A stretch of 64,000 bases of DNA from Jeotgalibacillus sp. S-D1 (GCF_004358665.1 NZ_SMZR01000007.1:62001-126000), one strand, 5' to 3'. Counted from the first letter of the stretch, positions 35,904 to 47,490 are shown. The notes: generated by a model from the sequence alone, not told the origin. Made by a program: numbers and translations.

Positions 35904-36647
35904 ATGAAACGATTTATCATTAATTTACTGGCGCTCATCGCGGTTGTCGTGGTGAATGCGCTGGCAAATATCTTGCCAATTAACGGTCAGACATCCGGGG
36001 AGATTTCTGACAAGCTGAATGTGCTCTTCACACCTGCAGGCTATGTTTTCTCTATTTGGAGTTTTATTTACTTATTGCTTTTCATCTGGGTGATCAGAGG
36101 CGGGTTAAAATCACAGCGGGACCGCAGTGTTTATCGCGATACCTCTGCCCTGTTTGTAATCAGCTGCCTGTTTAATATCACGTGGATTTTTGTTTGGCAT
36201 TATGAAATTTTTATTGCCTCGGTTATTGTAATCATCGGTTTACTGATTTCACTCATTTTAATTTATACAACGATCACACGAAATGAATTCACATTCTTTG
36301 ACCGCTTCCCTTTTTCTGTTTATATGGGCTGGGTAAGTGTCGCAACGATAGCCAACATTGCTTATACTCTTACTTATTATGATTGGAACGGCTTTGGTTT
36401 ATCTTCAGTATTCTGGACAGTGCTGCTATTGATTGTAGCGACTCTTCTCGCACTGACCGTTCGTTACCGTGAGAATGACTGGGCATACCCGCTTGTGTTT
36501 ATTTGGGCATTTATTGGCATAGCAGTCCGAAATTCAGGAGAAGAGCCAGTTGTCGTTTATGCTGCCTATATTCTGGCAGCGGTCATCGCAATAGGGATTT
36601 TGGTGCTTCGCAACAAAAATGATAAGATCGTAAGCAGCAGAAGCTAG
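35904..36647 (+). CDS. TspO/MBR-related tryptophan-rich membrane protein
   Basis: A 247-residue integral membrane protein with about seven hydrophobic segments. Family marks are the early PINGQTSGEISDKLNVLFTP, then GYVFSIWSFIYLLL, ITWIFVWHYE and repeated Trp-rich helices (FPFSVYMGWVSVATIANIA, YPLVFIWAFIGIAVRN). These resemble the tryptophan-rich sensory protein family, whose ligand in bacteria is usually unclear (porphyrin or other hydrophobic compounds). It has an AACTGGGAGGTC ribosome binding site and ends in a very strong terminator. Confidence 0.8.
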   Translation: MKRFIINLLALIAVVVVNALANILPINGQTSGEISDKLNVLFTPAGYVFSIWSFIYLLLFIWVIRGGLKSQRDRSVYRDTSALFVISCLFNITWIFVWHYEIFIASVIVIIGLLISLILIYTTITRNEFTFFDRFPFSVYMGWVSVATIANIAYTLTYYDWNGFGLSSVFWTVLLLIVATLLALTVRYRENDWAYPLVFIWAFIGIAVRNSGEEPVVVYAAYILAAVIAIGILVLRNKNDKIVSSRS

Positions 36648-36663
36648 CCAGACTTGTTCTTCT

Positions 36664-36698
36664 ATCAGCTGTACAGGATCCTGTACAGCTGATTTTTG
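36664..36698 (+). terminator. Perfect palindromic terminator
   Basis: ATCAGCTGTACAGGA is followed directly by its exact complement (15-bp arms, no spacer), then TTTTTG. Confidence 0.88.
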
Positions 36699-36770
36699 TT
36701 TGCCTCTCCCCTGCTTTCTGATAGGATTAAAGAATAGAACCACCCTTTAGCGGGAGAAGGAGCTTCATAT

Positions 36771-37109
36771 TTGGACGGACAATTTGTATTTGCTATGTTT
36801 TTAATTACATTATTAGTTGGACCTGTTTTAATGATCCTTTCCATCATTTATGGGAGAAGAAATAAAGTGAAATGGCTGTGGATTCTCAATTCCATTTTTC
36901 TGCTTTTCTCGCTTGGTGTAGTTGTGTATTACCTGCTCCGCCTCGATGAAATTGATGCGATGAATGCACCGGGAGGCACGGGCGTTTTGGTGCTGCTTCT
37001 TATGTCTTCCTATATCTCCATTCCAACTGCCTTTTCTTTTTTCTCCTTTGCAGGGGCAGTTTTTATGCAGCAGCGTAAAAAAGCAAAAGAAGATGAATTA
37101 AAACGGTGA
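36771..37109 (+). CDS. Small integral membrane protein, family unknown
   Basis: A 112-residue protein with three hydrophobic helices (FAMFLITLLVGPVLMILSII; WLWILNSIFLLFSLGVVVYYLL; YISIPTAFSFFSFAGAVF) and a basic C-terminal tail (QQRKKAKEDELKR). It starts with TTG at 36771 and has GAAGGAG at a good distance. Not recognised. The gene end lies inside its own terminator. Confidence 0.7.
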   Translation: MDGQFVFAMFLITLLVGPVLMILSIIYGRRNKVKWLWILNSIFLLFSLGVVVYYLLRLDEIDAMNAPGGTGVLVLLLMSSYISIPTAFSFFSFAGAVFMQQRKKAKEDELKR

Positions 37110-37133
37110 GGCCTATATGGTCCTGCCGTTTTT
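37101..37133 (+). terminator. Terminator overlapping the 3' end of the small membrane-protein gene
   Basis: AACGG..AGGCC pairs with GGTCCT.CCGTT and ends in seven T, starting within the last codons. Confidence 0.75.
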
Positions 37134-37169
37134 TTCTTCGTGACAATCCTAAATAAATGCGATACTATT

Positions 37170-37227
37170 AAATCGTAGTGATTACGTTTTATACTTATTA
37201 ATTTTAAATCGTAATGAATATTATTTA
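37170..37227 (+). promoter_or_regulatory. Two Zur-type boxes
   Basis: AAATCGTAGTGATTACGTTTT at 37170-37190 fits the Bacillus Zur consensus (AAATCGTAATNATTACGATTT) with few deviations. A weaker copy, TTAAATCGTAATGAATATTA, begins at 37204. They lie 13-70 bp upstream of the COG0523 gene, so zinc-dependent repression is likely. Confidence 0.8.
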
Positions 37228-37239
37228 GGAGGAAAGAAT

Positions 37240-38412
37240 ATGACAATTCCCGTTACTGTTTTAAGCGGATATTTAGGCGCTGGTAAAACAACTTTATTAA
37301 ATCATATACTCTCTAACAAAGAAAATCTACGAGTTGCAGTCATTGTTAATGATATGAGTGAGGTTAACATAGATGCTGAGCTGGTCAAAAATGGCCACTT
37401 CAGCCGGACAGAAGAAACATTAGTTGAGCTTCAGAATGGCTGTATTTGCTGTACACTGCGTGATGACTTGATGAAAGAAGTGGAGCGCCTGGTGGCTAAC
37501 GGAAATATTGATTATATCGTAATTGAATCCACGGGGATTTCAGAGCCGATTCCAGTAGCTCAAACCTTTACCTATATGGATGAAGAGCTTGGCATTGACC
37601 TCTCCTCTATTTGCCAGCTAGATACCATGGTCACAGTCGTCGATGCGTTTCGTTTTTGGAAGGATTACGAAAGTGGAGAGACATTGCTGGACCGGAAGCA
37701 AACCGATGATGAATTGGATTTGCGTGATGTGTCAGATTTATTGATCGACCAAATTGAGTTTGCGGATGTAATCGTGCTGAACAAAACAGATTTACTATCT
37801 GATGAGTATATTCAAGCAATGAAAGCTTTTTTATCAAAAATAAATGCTGACGCTAAAATAATTGAAGCCGTCCAAGGGAATGTGCCCCTTGAAGAAATTC
37901 TCCATACCAGCCGATTTAATTTTGAGCGCTCCAGCCAATCAGCAGGCTGGATTAAAGAACTGAATGAAGAGCATGTTCCCGAAACCGATGAGTACGGCAT
38001 TCAGTCCTTTGTGTATCGCAGAAATCGTCCATTTCACCCACAACGTTTTCACGACTGGCTGCTGCACCTTCCCAATGAAATCGTGCGGGCAAAAGGGTTC
38101 TTCTGGCTTGCAAGCCGCAATAGCACTGCCGGTTTATTTTCACAGGCCGGAGCATCCATTCAGATGCAGGGGGCTGGCGAGTGGATTGCAGCACTAAGTG
38201 AAGAAGAACAAAGAAAAACACTCGAAGATGAACCTGAACTGCTCGAAAAATGGGATCCTGTATGGGGAGACCGTTCAAATGAACTTGTTTGGATCGGCAT
38301 TGAGATGGACAAGGAAAGCATCACAGCAGAACTTGATCGCTGCCTGCTGACGGATGAAGAAATGCAGCTGGACTGGTCCAAACTGCATGATCCCCTTCCT
38401 GCTTTCTTGTAG
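37240..38412 (+). CDS. yciC: Zur-regulated COG0523 GTPase / zinc metallochaperone
   Basis: A 390-residue G3E-family GTPase. The P-loop GYLGAGKTT lies at residues 10-18, the metal-binding CICC motif at 68-71 ([11 protein letters not shown]), the SIMIBI motif [12 protein letters not shown] at about 96-107 and NKTDLL for guanine recognition. The C-terminal CobW_C domain (about 245-370) is present. The Zur boxes upstream point to zinc delivery or zinc sparing under shortage, as for B. subtilis YciC/ZagA. Single-gene unit with AGGAGG ribosome binding site. The ZagA-type role is inferred. Confidence 0.88.
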   Translation: MTIPVTVLSGYLGAGKTTLLNHILSNKENLRVAVIVNDMSEVNIDAELVKNGHFSRTEETLVELQNGCICCTLRDDLMKEVERLVANGNIDYIVIESTGISEPIPVAQTFTYMDEELGIDLSSICQLDTMVTVVDAFRFWKDYESGETLLDRKQTDDELDLRDVSDLLIDQIEFADVIVLNKTDLLSDEYIQAMKAFLSKINADAKIIEAVQGNVPLEEILHTSRFNFERSSQSAGWIKELNEEHVPETDEYGIQSFVYRRNRPFHPQRFHDWLLHLPNEIVRAKGFFWLASRNSTAGLFSQAGASIQMQGAGEWIAALSEEEQRKTLEDEPELLEKWDPVWGDRSNELVWIGIEMDKESITAELDRCLLTDEEMQLDWSKLHDPLPAFL

Positions 38413-38491
38413 TATCATGAACGCTCTCCTAAAGGAGCAGGATCACTGTTTACACAGAATAATTTTTATAAAAATAAAGCAGCACAAAATA

Positions 38492-38529
38492 AAGAACGCC
38501 TTCATGAAAACATTCATGAAGGCGTTCTT
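38492..38529. terminator. Bidirectional terminator between the COG0523 gene and map
   Basis: AAGAACGCCTTCATGAA pairs perfectly with TTCATGAAGGCGTTCTT across 4 nt: a 17-bp stem between convergent genes. Confidence 0.88.
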
Positions 38530-38554
38530 CTTATGATAAGCACTGTTGTTTGAG

Positions 38555-39325
<771 letters not shown>

Positions 39326-39414
39326 TCACTATATCATATTATTCAATTATCTCCATGAGTTCTGCACTGTGAATAAAAGCATTTTACCAAACACAAACAG
39401 CTCGAGTCAAAACA

Positions 39415-39451
39415 CGAAAAAAGCAGTCAGTATCCAGAGATGCTGACTGCT
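39415..39451 (-). terminator. thiT terminator
   Basis: AGCAGTCAG / CTGACTGCT stem followed on the minus strand by TTTTTTCG. Confidence 0.82.
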
Positions 39452-39484
39452 GAAGAATTAAACCTTTAAATATTTGAGGATCAC

Positions 39485-40060
39485 CTAAGCATTTTTCATT
39501 CGCTGGTGCGTTGCCACTCTTGGAACTGTGGTGAGCAGTGTTGACAGAATGACAGCTGTTAAAATAAATGCAGGTCCAAGGTATGAACCGTTATAGGTCA
39601 ATGAAAATATCCATGCAGGTACAGAAGGATCACCTGAACCAAAGAAGATGACACCTGCCAGGAAATGACAGACAAAACGAAGCAGCACGCCAATCAATGT
39701 CCCCAGTGTAATGAAAACAACTGCTTTTTTCATCAGCCCGTCTGAAAGTGCGCGTTGAACTGGACCTGCGAGAAGTCCTGCAAGACCGACTACAGTAAAG
39801 GCAATCGGGTAATCAAGAGCGCCCTGGACAGGAGTCAGGATATAAGCTCCTCCCAAAATGATCTGCAGAATTCCAACAAGAAGTCCGGTTAGCAAGCCGC
39901 CTTTTAACCCCCAGCGAAAAGCCATTAAGATAATCGGAACCATGGCAAAGCTGATCGAACCGCCTTGCGGCCAGATGGAAAATGAAAACTTGTCCAGTAT
40001 TAGTCCAATCGCTGAGAAAATTGCGATCTCCAGTAAAAATAATAGTTTGTTACGTTCCAT
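39485..40060 (-). CDS. thiT: Thiamine ECF transporter substrate-binding component ThiT
   Basis: A 191-residue six-helix membrane protein of the S-component type. The family marks are IDKFSFSIWPQGGSISFAMVP-like segments (LDKFSFSIWPQGGS, ISFAMVPIILMAFRWG), LVGILQIILGGAYI, LDYPIAFTVVGLAGL and late FVCHFLAGVIFFG, SLTYNGSYL. It captures thiamine and works with the shared energising EcfAA'T module, encoded elsewhere. The TPP riboswitch and its terminator directly upstream confirm the substrate. Ribosome binding site AAGGAGGAAAC. Confidence 0.93.
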   Translation of the reverse strand: MERNKLLFLLEIAIFSAIGLILDKFSFSIWPQGGSISFAMVPIILMAFRWGLKGGLLTGLLVGILQIILGGAYILTPVQGALDYPIAFTVVGLAGLLAGPVQRALSDGLMKKAVVFITLGTLIGVLLRFVCHFLAGVIFFGSGDPSVPAWIFSLTYNGSYLGPAFILTAVILSTLLTTVPRVATHQRMKNA

Positions 40061-40153
40061 GTTGTTTCCTCCTTATGCGAATACGATGCAGTTCGCTCCA
40101 AGGGGACTTAACAGTTGCCGTGTACCGCTTTTTTAAACAAGAAAAAAGCATAC

Positions 40154-40193
40154 AAAAAAGCAATGTCATAGGATAGAAATCCAGACATTGCTT
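40154..40193 (-). terminator. Riboswitch-controlled terminator of thiT
   Basis: AGCAATGTC / GACATTGCT stem followed by TTTTTTG on the minus strand. It lies between the TPP aptamer and thiT. Confidence 0.82.
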
Positions 40194-40205
40194 AACGCGC
40201 CTGTT

Positions 40206-40300
40206 TCCATCCACATTCCTTCGTAAGCATTAACTCACAGGTTCAAAGGGTCTGAACAAAATGTTCACTCTCAGCCGTCAGGGCTCCCCTTGTGGAAATT
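40206..40300 (-). ncRNA. TPP riboswitch (thi-box)
   Basis: The minus strand carries GGGAGCCCTGACGGCTGAGA, GACCCTTTGAACCTGTG and AGTTAATGCTTACGAAGGAA, the conserved thi-box elements in order. Binding of thiamine diphosphate would favour the downstream terminator and shut off thiT. Confidence 0.95.
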
Positions 40301-40435
40301 GCATCTGCTTTAATTGTAACGTCTGCTAATCTATTTGTCATCCCAAATCGACTATTGAAAAAAGTTCTCGTATGCTATAATTGTGAGATATTGTCTTTGG
40401 CATATTTAAGTTTTTTATGAAGGATGTTGCAAATA

Positions 40436-41458
40436 ATGAAATGGGTTCAAAATCGATTTGTTGGAGGAAGAATTGTTAAAACCGGTGTGGCCGTTTTTGT
40501 CACAGCTTTTATTTGCCAGCTGTTCAACCTGCCAGTTATTTTTGCCGTGATAACGGCTATTGTTACAATTGAGCCAACAGCAGCCGATTCCATCAGAAAA
40601 GGCATTATCCGTTTTCCTGCTTCAGCTATTGGCGGAGCAGTAGCCATGCTTACTACTTTCTTAATCGGGAATGTTGCCCTTACCTATGCTATATCAGCCG
40701 TTGCTACAATCTGGCTTTGCCATAAGCTGCGATTGGAAGCAGGCATGCTGGTTGCCACCCTAACAGCGGTAGCCATGATTCCAGGAGCTGATGATCATTA
40801 CCTTCTAACCTTTGTTACCCGTCTAGGAACGACTGTTATTGGCCTTTTGACTTCAACTTTGGTGAACTTTGTCCTGCTGCCTCCAAAATATGAGAAACAA
40901 ATACATGAACAATCTAGCCAGGCAGAAAACGAGCTGACACGAATTTTTCATCAGCGAATGGAGGAACTGCTGGCAGGCTCTACTCGCTCACGTGAACTGG
41001 AAAATGCAGCGGACCGTCTTCGTCACAAGCTTGACCGCACAGAAACCTTGTGCAGATTCCAACTGGAAGAATGGCATTATCATCGGTACAAGCGTGAGGA
41101 AATGCGAATTGTTCATATGCATCAAAAGAAGCTCTATCTTTTTAAACAGTTAACCTATCATTTAACTAACCTGCTCAGTTTGCCAATGGATGAAAAACCA
41201 AAATGGTCAGAAAAAGAAAAAGAGGATCTAAGGAAACTAACTTCTCAACTAATCGAGCGCATTCATACCACCCAAAATCTTGATCCGATTGACCGAAGCG
41301 CGCTTCAAACATTAAGAAATGCTTTAAAAGATGAAACGGAAGAAGAAGAACTCCCGGTTAAGAGCTATATTTATTTTGAATTGCTGACAATTCATGCTCT
41401 GCTGCGCAAACGAAAAGACTTTGTACGTGTTCCAAGTGCTACGCCTGCTGATTTATAA
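40436..41458 (+). CDS. Aromatic acid exporter (ArAE/FUSC-like) family membrane protein
   Basis: A 340-residue protein. The N-terminal half (1-150) has about five or six membrane segments with the family block FAVITAIVTIEPTAADSIRKG, FPASAIGGAVAMLTTFLIG and RLGTTVIGLLTSTLVNFVLLPP. The C-terminal half is a cytosolic helical domain rich in charged residues. Similar Bacillus proteins are annotated as aromatic acid exporters. The substrate is not established. The ATG at 40436 is taken because the TTG 12 nt upstream is too close to AAGGA. Ends in a clear terminator next to the repeat array. Confidence 0.82.
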   Translation: MKWVQNRFVGGRIVKTGVAVFVTAFICQLFNLPVIFAVITAIVTIEPTAADSIRKGIIRFPASAIGGAVAMLTTFLIGNVALTYAISAVATIWLCHKLRLEAGMLVATLTAVAMIPGADDHYLLTFVTRLGTTVIGLLTSTLVNFVLLPPKYEKQIHEQSSQAENELTRIFHQRMEELLAGSTRSRELENAADRLRHKLDRTETLCRFQLEEWHYHRYKREEMRIVHMHQKKLYLFKQLTYHLTNLLSLPMDEKPKWSEKEKEDLRKLTSQLIERIHTTQNLDPIDRSALQTLRNALKDETEEEELPVKSYIYFELLTIHALLRKRKDFVRVPSATPADL

Positions 41459-41461
41459 ATT

Positions 41462-41503
41462 CCGTAACCCTGCCTGCCACTTTGCAAAGGGTTACGGTTT
41501 TTT
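41462..41503 (+). terminator. Terminator of the exporter-like gene
   Basis: CCGTAACCCT / AGGGTTACGG stem followed by TTTTTT. Confidence 0.9.
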
Positions 41504-41558
41504 ATATGGGAAACAGCTGGGCCTTTAGGCACGACCCGCGGATTGAAGGTGTGAAGGC

Positions 41559-41983
41559 TTCGATTACGTCCCTCAACCCTTCGATTAAGTACGTCAAGGC
41601 TTCGATTCCGTGCCTCAACCCTTCGATTAAACACGCCAAGGCTTCGATTACGCCCCTCAAGTCTTCAATTGAACACGCTAAGCTTCGATTACATACCACA
41701 ATCCTTCGATTGAACACGTCAATGCTTCGATTCCGTGCCTCAACCCTTCGATTGAACACGTCAATGCTTCGATTCCGTGCCTCAACCCTTCGATTGAACA
41801 CGTTAATGCTTCGATTCCGTGCCTCAACCCTTCGATTAAACACGCCAAGGCTTCGATTACGCCCCTCAAGTCTTCAATTGAACACACTAAGCTTCGATTA
41901 CATACCACAACCCTTCGATTGAACACCTGAAAGCTTCGATTCCGTGCCTCAACCCTTCGATTAAACACGCCAAGACTTCGATT
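41559..41983. repeat. 21-bp-period TTCGATT array
   Basis: TTCGATT (twice TTCAATT) begins at 41559, 41580, 41601, 41622, 41643, 41664, 41684, 41705, 41726, 41747, 41768, 41789, 41810, 41831, 41852, 41873, 41893, 41914, 41935, 41956 and 41977: 21 units, spaced 21 bp with two 20-bp exceptions. Spacers alternate (CCGTGCCTCAACCC-like, then GAACACGTCAATGC-like), giving a 42-bp super-period. The period is a multiple of three, so long open frames appear on both strands. None has a ribosome binding site and I do not call them genes. The array fills the gap between two convergent genes and their terminators. Confidence 0.9.
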
Positions 41984-42040
41984 GCATGCCTGAACCCGTT
42001 AATTCAACACACCATCGCCGCGGCTCACCTCCCCAAACAC

Positions 42041-42081
42041 AAAAAACCGTCTCCCCCTCCATTAAGGGAAAGACGGTTTTT
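42041..42081 (-). terminator. metH terminator
   Basis: ACCGTCT / AGACGGT stem with flanking A/T runs; TTTTTTGTG follows on the minus strand, just past the metH stop. Confidence 0.85.
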
Positions 42082-42092
42082 ATAAAATACTC

Positions 42093-45000
42093 TTACAGCA
42101 CATTAAAATATCTGGCTTCAGGATGGGCAAATACAATGGCAGAAACAGATGCTTCAGGCTCCATCATGTACCCGTCTGTTAACTCAACACCGATTTCCTC
42201 CGGTTGAATCAGCTTAAACAGTTTTTCCTGATCTTCAAGATTAGGACAGGCCGGATAGCCAAAGGAGAAGCGCTGACCTTGATATTTCGCACTGAACCGC
42301 TCCTGCATCGTGAAATCAACTGGATCAGGAAAGCCCCAGCGATCCCGCATTTGCTGATGAAGCAGTTCTGCGAAGCCTTCTGCAGTTTCAAGGGCAAGAG
42401 ACTGCAGCGCATGGCTTTCTAAAAAGCGCCCTTCTTCTTTATAAATTTGTGCCTTTTCACGTATGCCACGTCCTGCTGTTACCGTAAAGAACCCTACATA
42501 ATCCATGACCCCGCTGTCTACAGATTTAAGATAATCAGCTAAGCATAAAAATGGCTCACGAGGCTGGCGCGGAAACGTAAATCGTTCAATTTCCCGTCCG
42601 TGATTTTCAGGATCATAAATAATGACGTCATCTCCATCGCTTTGCGCAGGGAAAAACTGATACACTGCTGACGGCTGAATCAGTGACTCTGCCTTCACTT
42701 CGCCAATTAAATCATCTACCACATTTTTTATCTTTAACGTTTTCTCATCTTTTTCTGCTAATAAGCGCGAAATTTTCCCCTTAACGCCTAAATGGTGACC
42801 GATCAGCATTTGCATGTTGATGTAGGCTTCAACATGGGCAACCGAATAAGAGTTCAGCACTCTTCTTTTTAAATCGGATGGTGTGAATACAGGAGCATCG
42901 GTTGATACAGCTGGTTTAGTTTTAACCGCCACGGCTGTTTGTTTCGGTTTTTCGGCAGCACCCGCGTTCGCGGCCGCCTCTTTTTTCAATCGGCGTTCCT
43001 CCACCAGCTGTCCACGCTCCAATTCATCCTGCAATTGATTTGCAAGTGATAAACCATTCATGGCATCCTTCGCATAAAGCACAAGGCCTTCATAGTTTTG
43101 TGAAATTTTTGTATCAACAAATTTTCTGGAAAGAGCTGCTCCACCGACCAGGATCGGTATTTCCATGCCTTCTTCCCTCATGTCACTTGCTGTGATAACC
43201 ATTTGCTGTGCTGACTTTACAAGCAGTCCAGAAAGGCCGATTATATCCGGCTTTTCCCGTTTTATCGCTTCAATCAATACGGTTGGCGTTACTTTTATGC
43301 CAAGATCCACTACCTCATATCCATTATTGCTCAGAATAATATCAACCAAATTTTTTCCTATATCATGAACATCGCCTTTTACAGTAGCAAGCAGCACCTT
43401 TCCCTTTGAAGAAGATGTGTCTGAAGCCTCCATATATGGCTCGAGAAATGCAACGGCCGCTTTCATTACTTCTGCACTTTGCAGCACCTCCGCAACGATC
43501 AGCTGATTGTCATTGAATAAACGGCCAACTTCTTTCATCCCTGTCATTAAAGGCCCATTGATAATTTTTAGAGGAGCATCATATTCTCCAAGGGCTATTT
43601 CAAGATCTGGCAGCAGCCCTTCCTTTGTTCCCTCCACTACATAATAAGCTAAACGCTCTTCAAGGGTCATATCAGGCATAGCAGATTTACTCTCTTTTTT
43701 CTTGCCGCGGTAAAACTCTGTAAATGAAGCTAGTGACTTATCAGTCGTTTCAAATAATAGCGTCTCTGCCATTTTTATTTCTTCTTCTGAAATAGAGGCA
43801 AATCGTTCAAGCTTTTCTGTATTGACAATGGCATAATCAAGGCCTGCCTGAGTACAGTGATACAAAAAGACAGCATTTAACACTTCCCGGCCAACAGGCG
43901 GCAGTCCAAATGAAACATTACTGATTCCAAGAGTTGTCTGCACAAGCGGCAGTGCTTCCTTGATAGCTTTAATGCCCTCTAAAGTAGCTTTGGCGGAACC
44001 GATATATTGTTCGTCTCCTGTGCCTACTGGAAAAACAAGCGGATCAAAAATAATATCAGAAGGATTCACTCCGTAGTCTTCCACTAATATTTGATAAGAC
44101 CGTTTGGCGATTTCAAGTTTGCGTTCTTTGGAAACGCCCATACCCACTTCATCAATTGTACCCACTACCACTGCGGCACCGAATTTTTTCACGAGTGGAA
44201 TGACCGCATCAAATCGTTCAAGTCCATCCTCTAAATTAATGGAGTTAATAATGGCTTTTCCCTGAGAATAAGTCAGCGCGCGTTCAAGGACTTCTTCATC
44301 CGTTGAATCAATCACAAGAGGCACTTTCACTTTTTTCACAACTTCTTGAATAAAATTCTCCATGTCTTCCATTTCATCACGGTCCGGGTCAGCGAGACAA
44401 ATATCGATAACATGTGCTCCCCCTTTTACCTGGGCTCTTGCAATTTCAGATGCTTCTTCAATTTTACCTTCAGCGATCAGACGTTTAAATTTGCGTGAGC
44501 CTATAACATTTGTCCGTTCGCCAATCATCAGCGGACGCATGGACGGATCATCATAAACAAGCGGCTCTATACCGGATACTGTATGAACCTGTTTGTGTTT
44601 AACCACTCTTGGTTTATATTTTTCCATTGTTTCTGAAAGAGCTTTGATATGGGCAGGAGTTGTCCCGCAGCAGCCCCCCACAATATTCAGCCATCCTTTT
44701 TCAGCAAACCCTTCAAGCTTCTTAGCCAATGACAAAGGCGTTTCGTGATAATGACCTTCTTCATCAGGCAGCCCTGCATTCGGATAACAACTAACATAAG
44801 AGTTGCTTAACTCAGATAATGAGCGAATATGATCCTGCATAAATTCAGGACCTGTCGCACAGTTTAGCCCAACTGAAACAGGCTTCATATGTTCCACGCT
44901 GATATAGAAAGCATCAATCGTCTGACCGGCAAGGGTTGTTCCCATTGGTTCAATGGTGCCGGAAATCATTACATGAAGCTCTTTGCCCGTTTTTTTAAAT

Positions 45001-45539
45001 GCTTCCTGAATGCCTAAAAATGCACATTTCACATTAAGCAAATCCTGGCTTGTCTCCACTAAAAGCAGGTCGGAACCGCCATCAATTAAGCCGCGTGCCT
45101 GCTCTGCATAAGAGGCAGTCAAATCCTGAAAGGTGGTCCCGCCCGTTACACTTAATGTCTTCGTTGTCGGACCCATTGAGCCTGCTACAAACCTCGGCCG
45201 TTCTGGCGTTGACCATTTATCGGCTGAGCGTTTGGCAATTTCAGCGCCGAGCCGGCTCAGTTCATAGGCATCCTGTGAAATATCGTATTCTTCCAGAACC
45301 ACACTCATACTTCCAAACGTATTCGTTTCAACGATATCTGCACCCGCTTCAAAATAAGCATCATGAATCCGCTCAATAACATCCGGTGCAGTTCTGTTTA
45401 AATTTTCATTGCAGCCTTCGAATTCTTCCCCGCCAAAATCATCTGCAGTCAGCTGGGCTTCCTGAAGCATTGTTCCCATTGCTCCATCCATGATGAGGAT
45501 TTTTTTCTCTAGTTGATCAGTGAATAATGTTGGACACAT
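42093..45539 (-). CDS. metH: Cobalamin-dependent methionine synthase MetH
   Basis: A 1148-residue modular enzyme making methionine from homocysteine and methyltetrahydrofolate. In order: homocysteine-binding barrel (1-320, DGAMGTML and zinc cysteines in [11 protein letters not shown]); folate-binding barrel (about 340-600, [27 protein letters not shown]); B12 cap and cobalamin domain with DVHDIGKN (His at about 724) and the [11 protein letters not shown] loop; then a linker and a SAM-binding reactivation domain ([17 protein letters not shown]). It overlaps yitJ by 23 bp and is second in the operon, under the SAM riboswitch. The start is the ATG at 45537-45539 with GGAGGG. Confidence 0.95.
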   Translation of the reverse strand: MCPTLFTDQLEKKILIMDGAMGTMLQEAQLTADDFGGEEFEGCNENLNRTAPDVIERIHDAYFEAGADIVETNTFGSMSVVLEEYDISQDAYELSRLGAEIAKRSADKWSTPERPRFVAGSMGPTTKTLSVTGGTTFQDLTASYAEQARGLIDGGSDLLLVETSQDLLNVKCAFLGIQEAFKKTGKELHVMISGTIEPMGTTLAGQTIDAFYISVEHMKPVSVGLNCATGPEFMQDHIRSLSELSNSYVSCYPNAGLPDEEGHYHETPLSLAKKLEGFAEKGWLNIVGGCCGTTPAHIKALSETMEKYKPRVVKHKQVHTVSGIEPLVYDDPSMRPLMIGERTNVIGSRKFKRLIAEGKIEEASEIARAQVKGGAHVIDICLADPDRDEMEDMENFIQEVVKKVKVPLVIDSTDEEVLERALTYSQGKAIINSINLEDGLERFDAVIPLVKKFGAAVVVGTIDEVGMGVSKERKLEIAKRSYQILVEDYGVNPSDIIFDPLVFPVGTGDEQYIGSAKATLEGIKAIKEALPLVQTTLGISNVSFGLPPVGREVLNAVFLYHCTQAGLDYAIVNTEKLERFASISEEEIKMAETLLFETTDKSLASFTEFYRGKKKESKSAMPDMTLEERLAYYVVEGTKEGLLPDLEIALGEYDAPLKIINGPLMTGMKEVGRLFNDNQLIVAEVLQSAEVMKAAVAFLEPYMEASDTSSSKGKVLLATVKGDVHDIGKNLVDIILSNNGYEVVDLGIKVTPTVLIEAIKREKPDIIGLSGLLVKSAQQMVITASDMREEGMEIPILVGGAALSRKFVDTKISQNYEGLVLYAKDAMNGLSLANQLQDELERGQLVEERRLKKEAAANAGAAEKPKQTAVAVKTKPAVSTDAPVFTPSDLKRRVLNSYSVAHVEAYINMQMLIGHHLGVKGKISRLLAEKDEKTLKIKNVVDDLIGEVKAESLIQPSAVYQFFPAQSDGDDVIIYDPENHGREIERFTFPRQPREPFLCLADYLKSVDSGVMDYVGFFTVTAGRGIREKAQIYKEEGRFLESHALQSLALETAEGFAELLHQQMRDRWGFPDPVDFTMQERFSAKYQGQRFSFGYPACPNLEDQEKLFKLIQPEEIGVELTDGYMMEPEASVSAIVFAHPEARYFNVL

Positions 45540-47379
45540 GGTGAATCCCTCCAGCTCTTTTTGCCGCTTGTTCATTTGCATATCTCGTTAACTCTGCTGT
45601 TACTTCATAACGCATAAATGGGGTAATCAAATAGATCCCGTTGAATAGCTCAAGTGCTGCATCAATTAATGATTTGGTAATAGCTATCCCTTCCTGCGCA
45701 GATTTTTCTTTATCTCCCGATACCTTTGCCATCCGTTCGCGAACTTCGTCTGACAGCTTAATGCCAGGTACTTCATGATGCAGAAACTCAGCGTTTCGGC
45801 TGCTGGTTAAGGGCATTAACCCAATATACATTGGCTTTTGAATATGCTTGGTATGCTCATAGACATCCAGCAGTTTTTCGTTTGAAAAAACCGGCTGACT
45901 CATAAAGTAATCAGCGCCTGCTGCAATCTTTTTCTCCATCCGCAGCACTGCCCGTTCCACGCTTCTGACGTGCGGGTTAAAAGCCGCTCCAATGGAAAAC
46001 GACGTGGATTCACCCAGGTCTTTACCTGACATGGAAACACCTTTATTAAGCTGCTGAATCATTTCAATTAATTCAAAAGAGGACACGTCATAAACAGACG
46101 TTGCACCCGGAAAATCCCCAACCTTAGTCGGGTCGCCTGTTACTGCCAGCAAATCATGAAGGCCAAGCGTGTGCAATCCCATTAAATGTGATTGCAACCC
46201 AATCAGGTTCCGGTCCCGGCAGGTGATATGAACAAGCGGTCTTGCACCGATTTCCTGTTTTATTAAATGGCCCAGTGACTCGTTGGACACTCTTGGGCTT
46301 GCCAGAGAATTATCAGCAAGTGTTATGGCGTCAGCCCCAGCATCCTTGAGTACTTGAGCACCTTTCATAAAAGCATCCGTATTTAATTTTTTAGGAGGAT
46401 CCAATTCCACCACCACCGACGGCCGGGCTGATACTATGGAAGGCAGCGGCTCAGGGACATGGATTTTTTTTGACCTGACTTCAATTTTTGGTTCCGGAGC
46501 GATGATTTTCTTTTCCGTTATCGGTACAGCATTCTGCAATGCACCTGAAAAGGCACGGATATGCTCGGGAGTCGTTCCACAGCAGCCTCCAAGCAGGCGA
46601 ACCCCTTGTGCTATGAATGATTTGGCGCATTCAGCAAAATATTCAGCATTGTTATTATATTGAAGGTCTCCATCCGAATAAGAAGGCAGGCTGGCGTTTG
46701 GATAGGAGGATAAGAAAGCATGCTTTGGCAGGGGAACACTTTCCAAAGATCTCAGCATATGAAAAGGCCCCTGGCGGCAGTTGATTCCCACTACGTCTGC
46801 ACCCAGATCTTCAAGCCTGCCAAGTGCCTCAGCAATGGGTGTCCCATCCTGCAATACACCTATTTCCTGTAATGAGACCTGAGCGATTATCGGTACATCC
46901 GTTGCTTTACGGGCAATTTCCACCACCGTCGAAAGTTCTTCCAGATCGTAATAGGTTTCAAGCAGCAGTCCATCTACACCTTCCAGCAGCAAACAATAGA
47001 GCTGTTCGCGAAAGGAACGTTTAATTTCATCAAGTGCAATGGATTGAGGGCGGATGCTTCTTATTCCGCCAATTGTTCCAAGTATATGCGTATCTTTTTC
47101 TGCAGCAAGCTTTGCATTTCGGACAGCTGCACTGTTTATTTCCTTAACCTGGTCTTGAAGTCCGTAACGTTCAAGCTTATGATAGTTTCCGCCGTAGGTG
47201 TTTGTCTGAATGACATCGGCTCCCGCTTTGATATACGCAGAATGGATCTGCTGAATATGTTCGGCCTGTGAAAGATTAAGTTCCTCGAAGCATTGATCTG
47301 TTCCATAAGAGTAAAGCAAGGTTCCCATTGCACCGTCTGCGATTAATATTTTCTCTTGAAGCGCTTCTGCTAATTTCAT
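45517..47379 (-). CDS. yitJ: Bifunctional homocysteine S-methyltransferase / methylenetetrahydrofolate reductase
   Basis: A 620-residue fusion. Residues 1-290 form a homocysteine methyltransferase barrel ([37 protein letters not shown] with the zinc Cys pair). Residues about 325-610 form a MetF-type reductase ([63 protein letters not shown]). The second half supplies methyltetrahydrofolate that MetH, encoded by the next gene, uses. This matches the YitJ family of Bacillus. Transcription is controlled by the SAM riboswitch in the 5' leader. Ribosome binding site GGGAGGAG. Confidence 0.95.
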   Translation of the reverse strand: MKLAEALQEKILIADGAMGTLLYSYGTDQCFEELNLSQAEHIQQIHSAYIKAGADVIQTNTYGGNYHKLERYGLQDQVKEINSAAVRNAKLAAEKDTHILGTIGGIRSIRPQSIALDEIKRSFREQLYCLLLEGVDGLLLETYYDLEELSTVVEIARKATDVPIIAQVSLQEIGVLQDGTPIAEALGRLEDLGADVVGINCRQGPFHMLRSLESVPLPKHAFLSSYPNASLPSYSDGDLQYNNNAEYFAECAKSFIAQGVRLLGGCCGTTPEHIRAFSGALQNAVPITEKKIIAPEPKIEVRSKKIHVPEPLPSIVSARPSVVVELDPPKKLNTDAFMKGAQVLKDAGADAITLADNSLASPRVSNESLGHLIKQEIGARPLVHITCRDRNLIGLQSHLMGLHTLGLHDLLAVTGDPTKVGDFPGATSVYDVSSFELIEMIQQLNKGVSMSGKDLGESTSFSIGAAFNPHVRSVERAVLRMEKKIAAGADYFMSQPVFSNEKLLDVYEHTKHIQKPMYIGLMPLTSSRNAEFLHHEVPGIKLSDEVRERMAKVSGDKEKSAQEGIAITKSLIDAALELFNGIYLITPFMRYEVTAELTRYANEQAAKRAGGIHHVSNIIH

Positions 47380-47437
47380 ATAAAAAACTCCTCCCTTAAT
47401 TCTTCATCCGCTATTCGGAGCAGCTGTTGTATATACA

Positions 47438-47472
47438 AAAAGGCCTTCTTATTGAATCAATAAGAAGACCTG
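47438..47472 (-). terminator. SAM-riboswitch terminator
   Basis: AGGTCTTCTTATTGA and TCAATAAGAAGGCCT pair, followed on the minus strand by TTTTTG, between the aptamer and yitJ. Confidence 0.85.
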
Positions 47473-47490
47473 TACGTATGAGATCACAAC

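Noticed and set aside
41392-41968. Long overlapping open frames on both strands in the first repeat array, encoding 7-residue repeats
   Set aside because: The 21-bp period is divisible by three, so stops are excluded in several frames at once. No frame has a ribosome binding site or unique N-terminus.
41559-42000. CRISPR array
   Set aside because: The repeated core is only 7 bp, spacers are themselves repetitive, the period is 21 bp and there are no cas genes.
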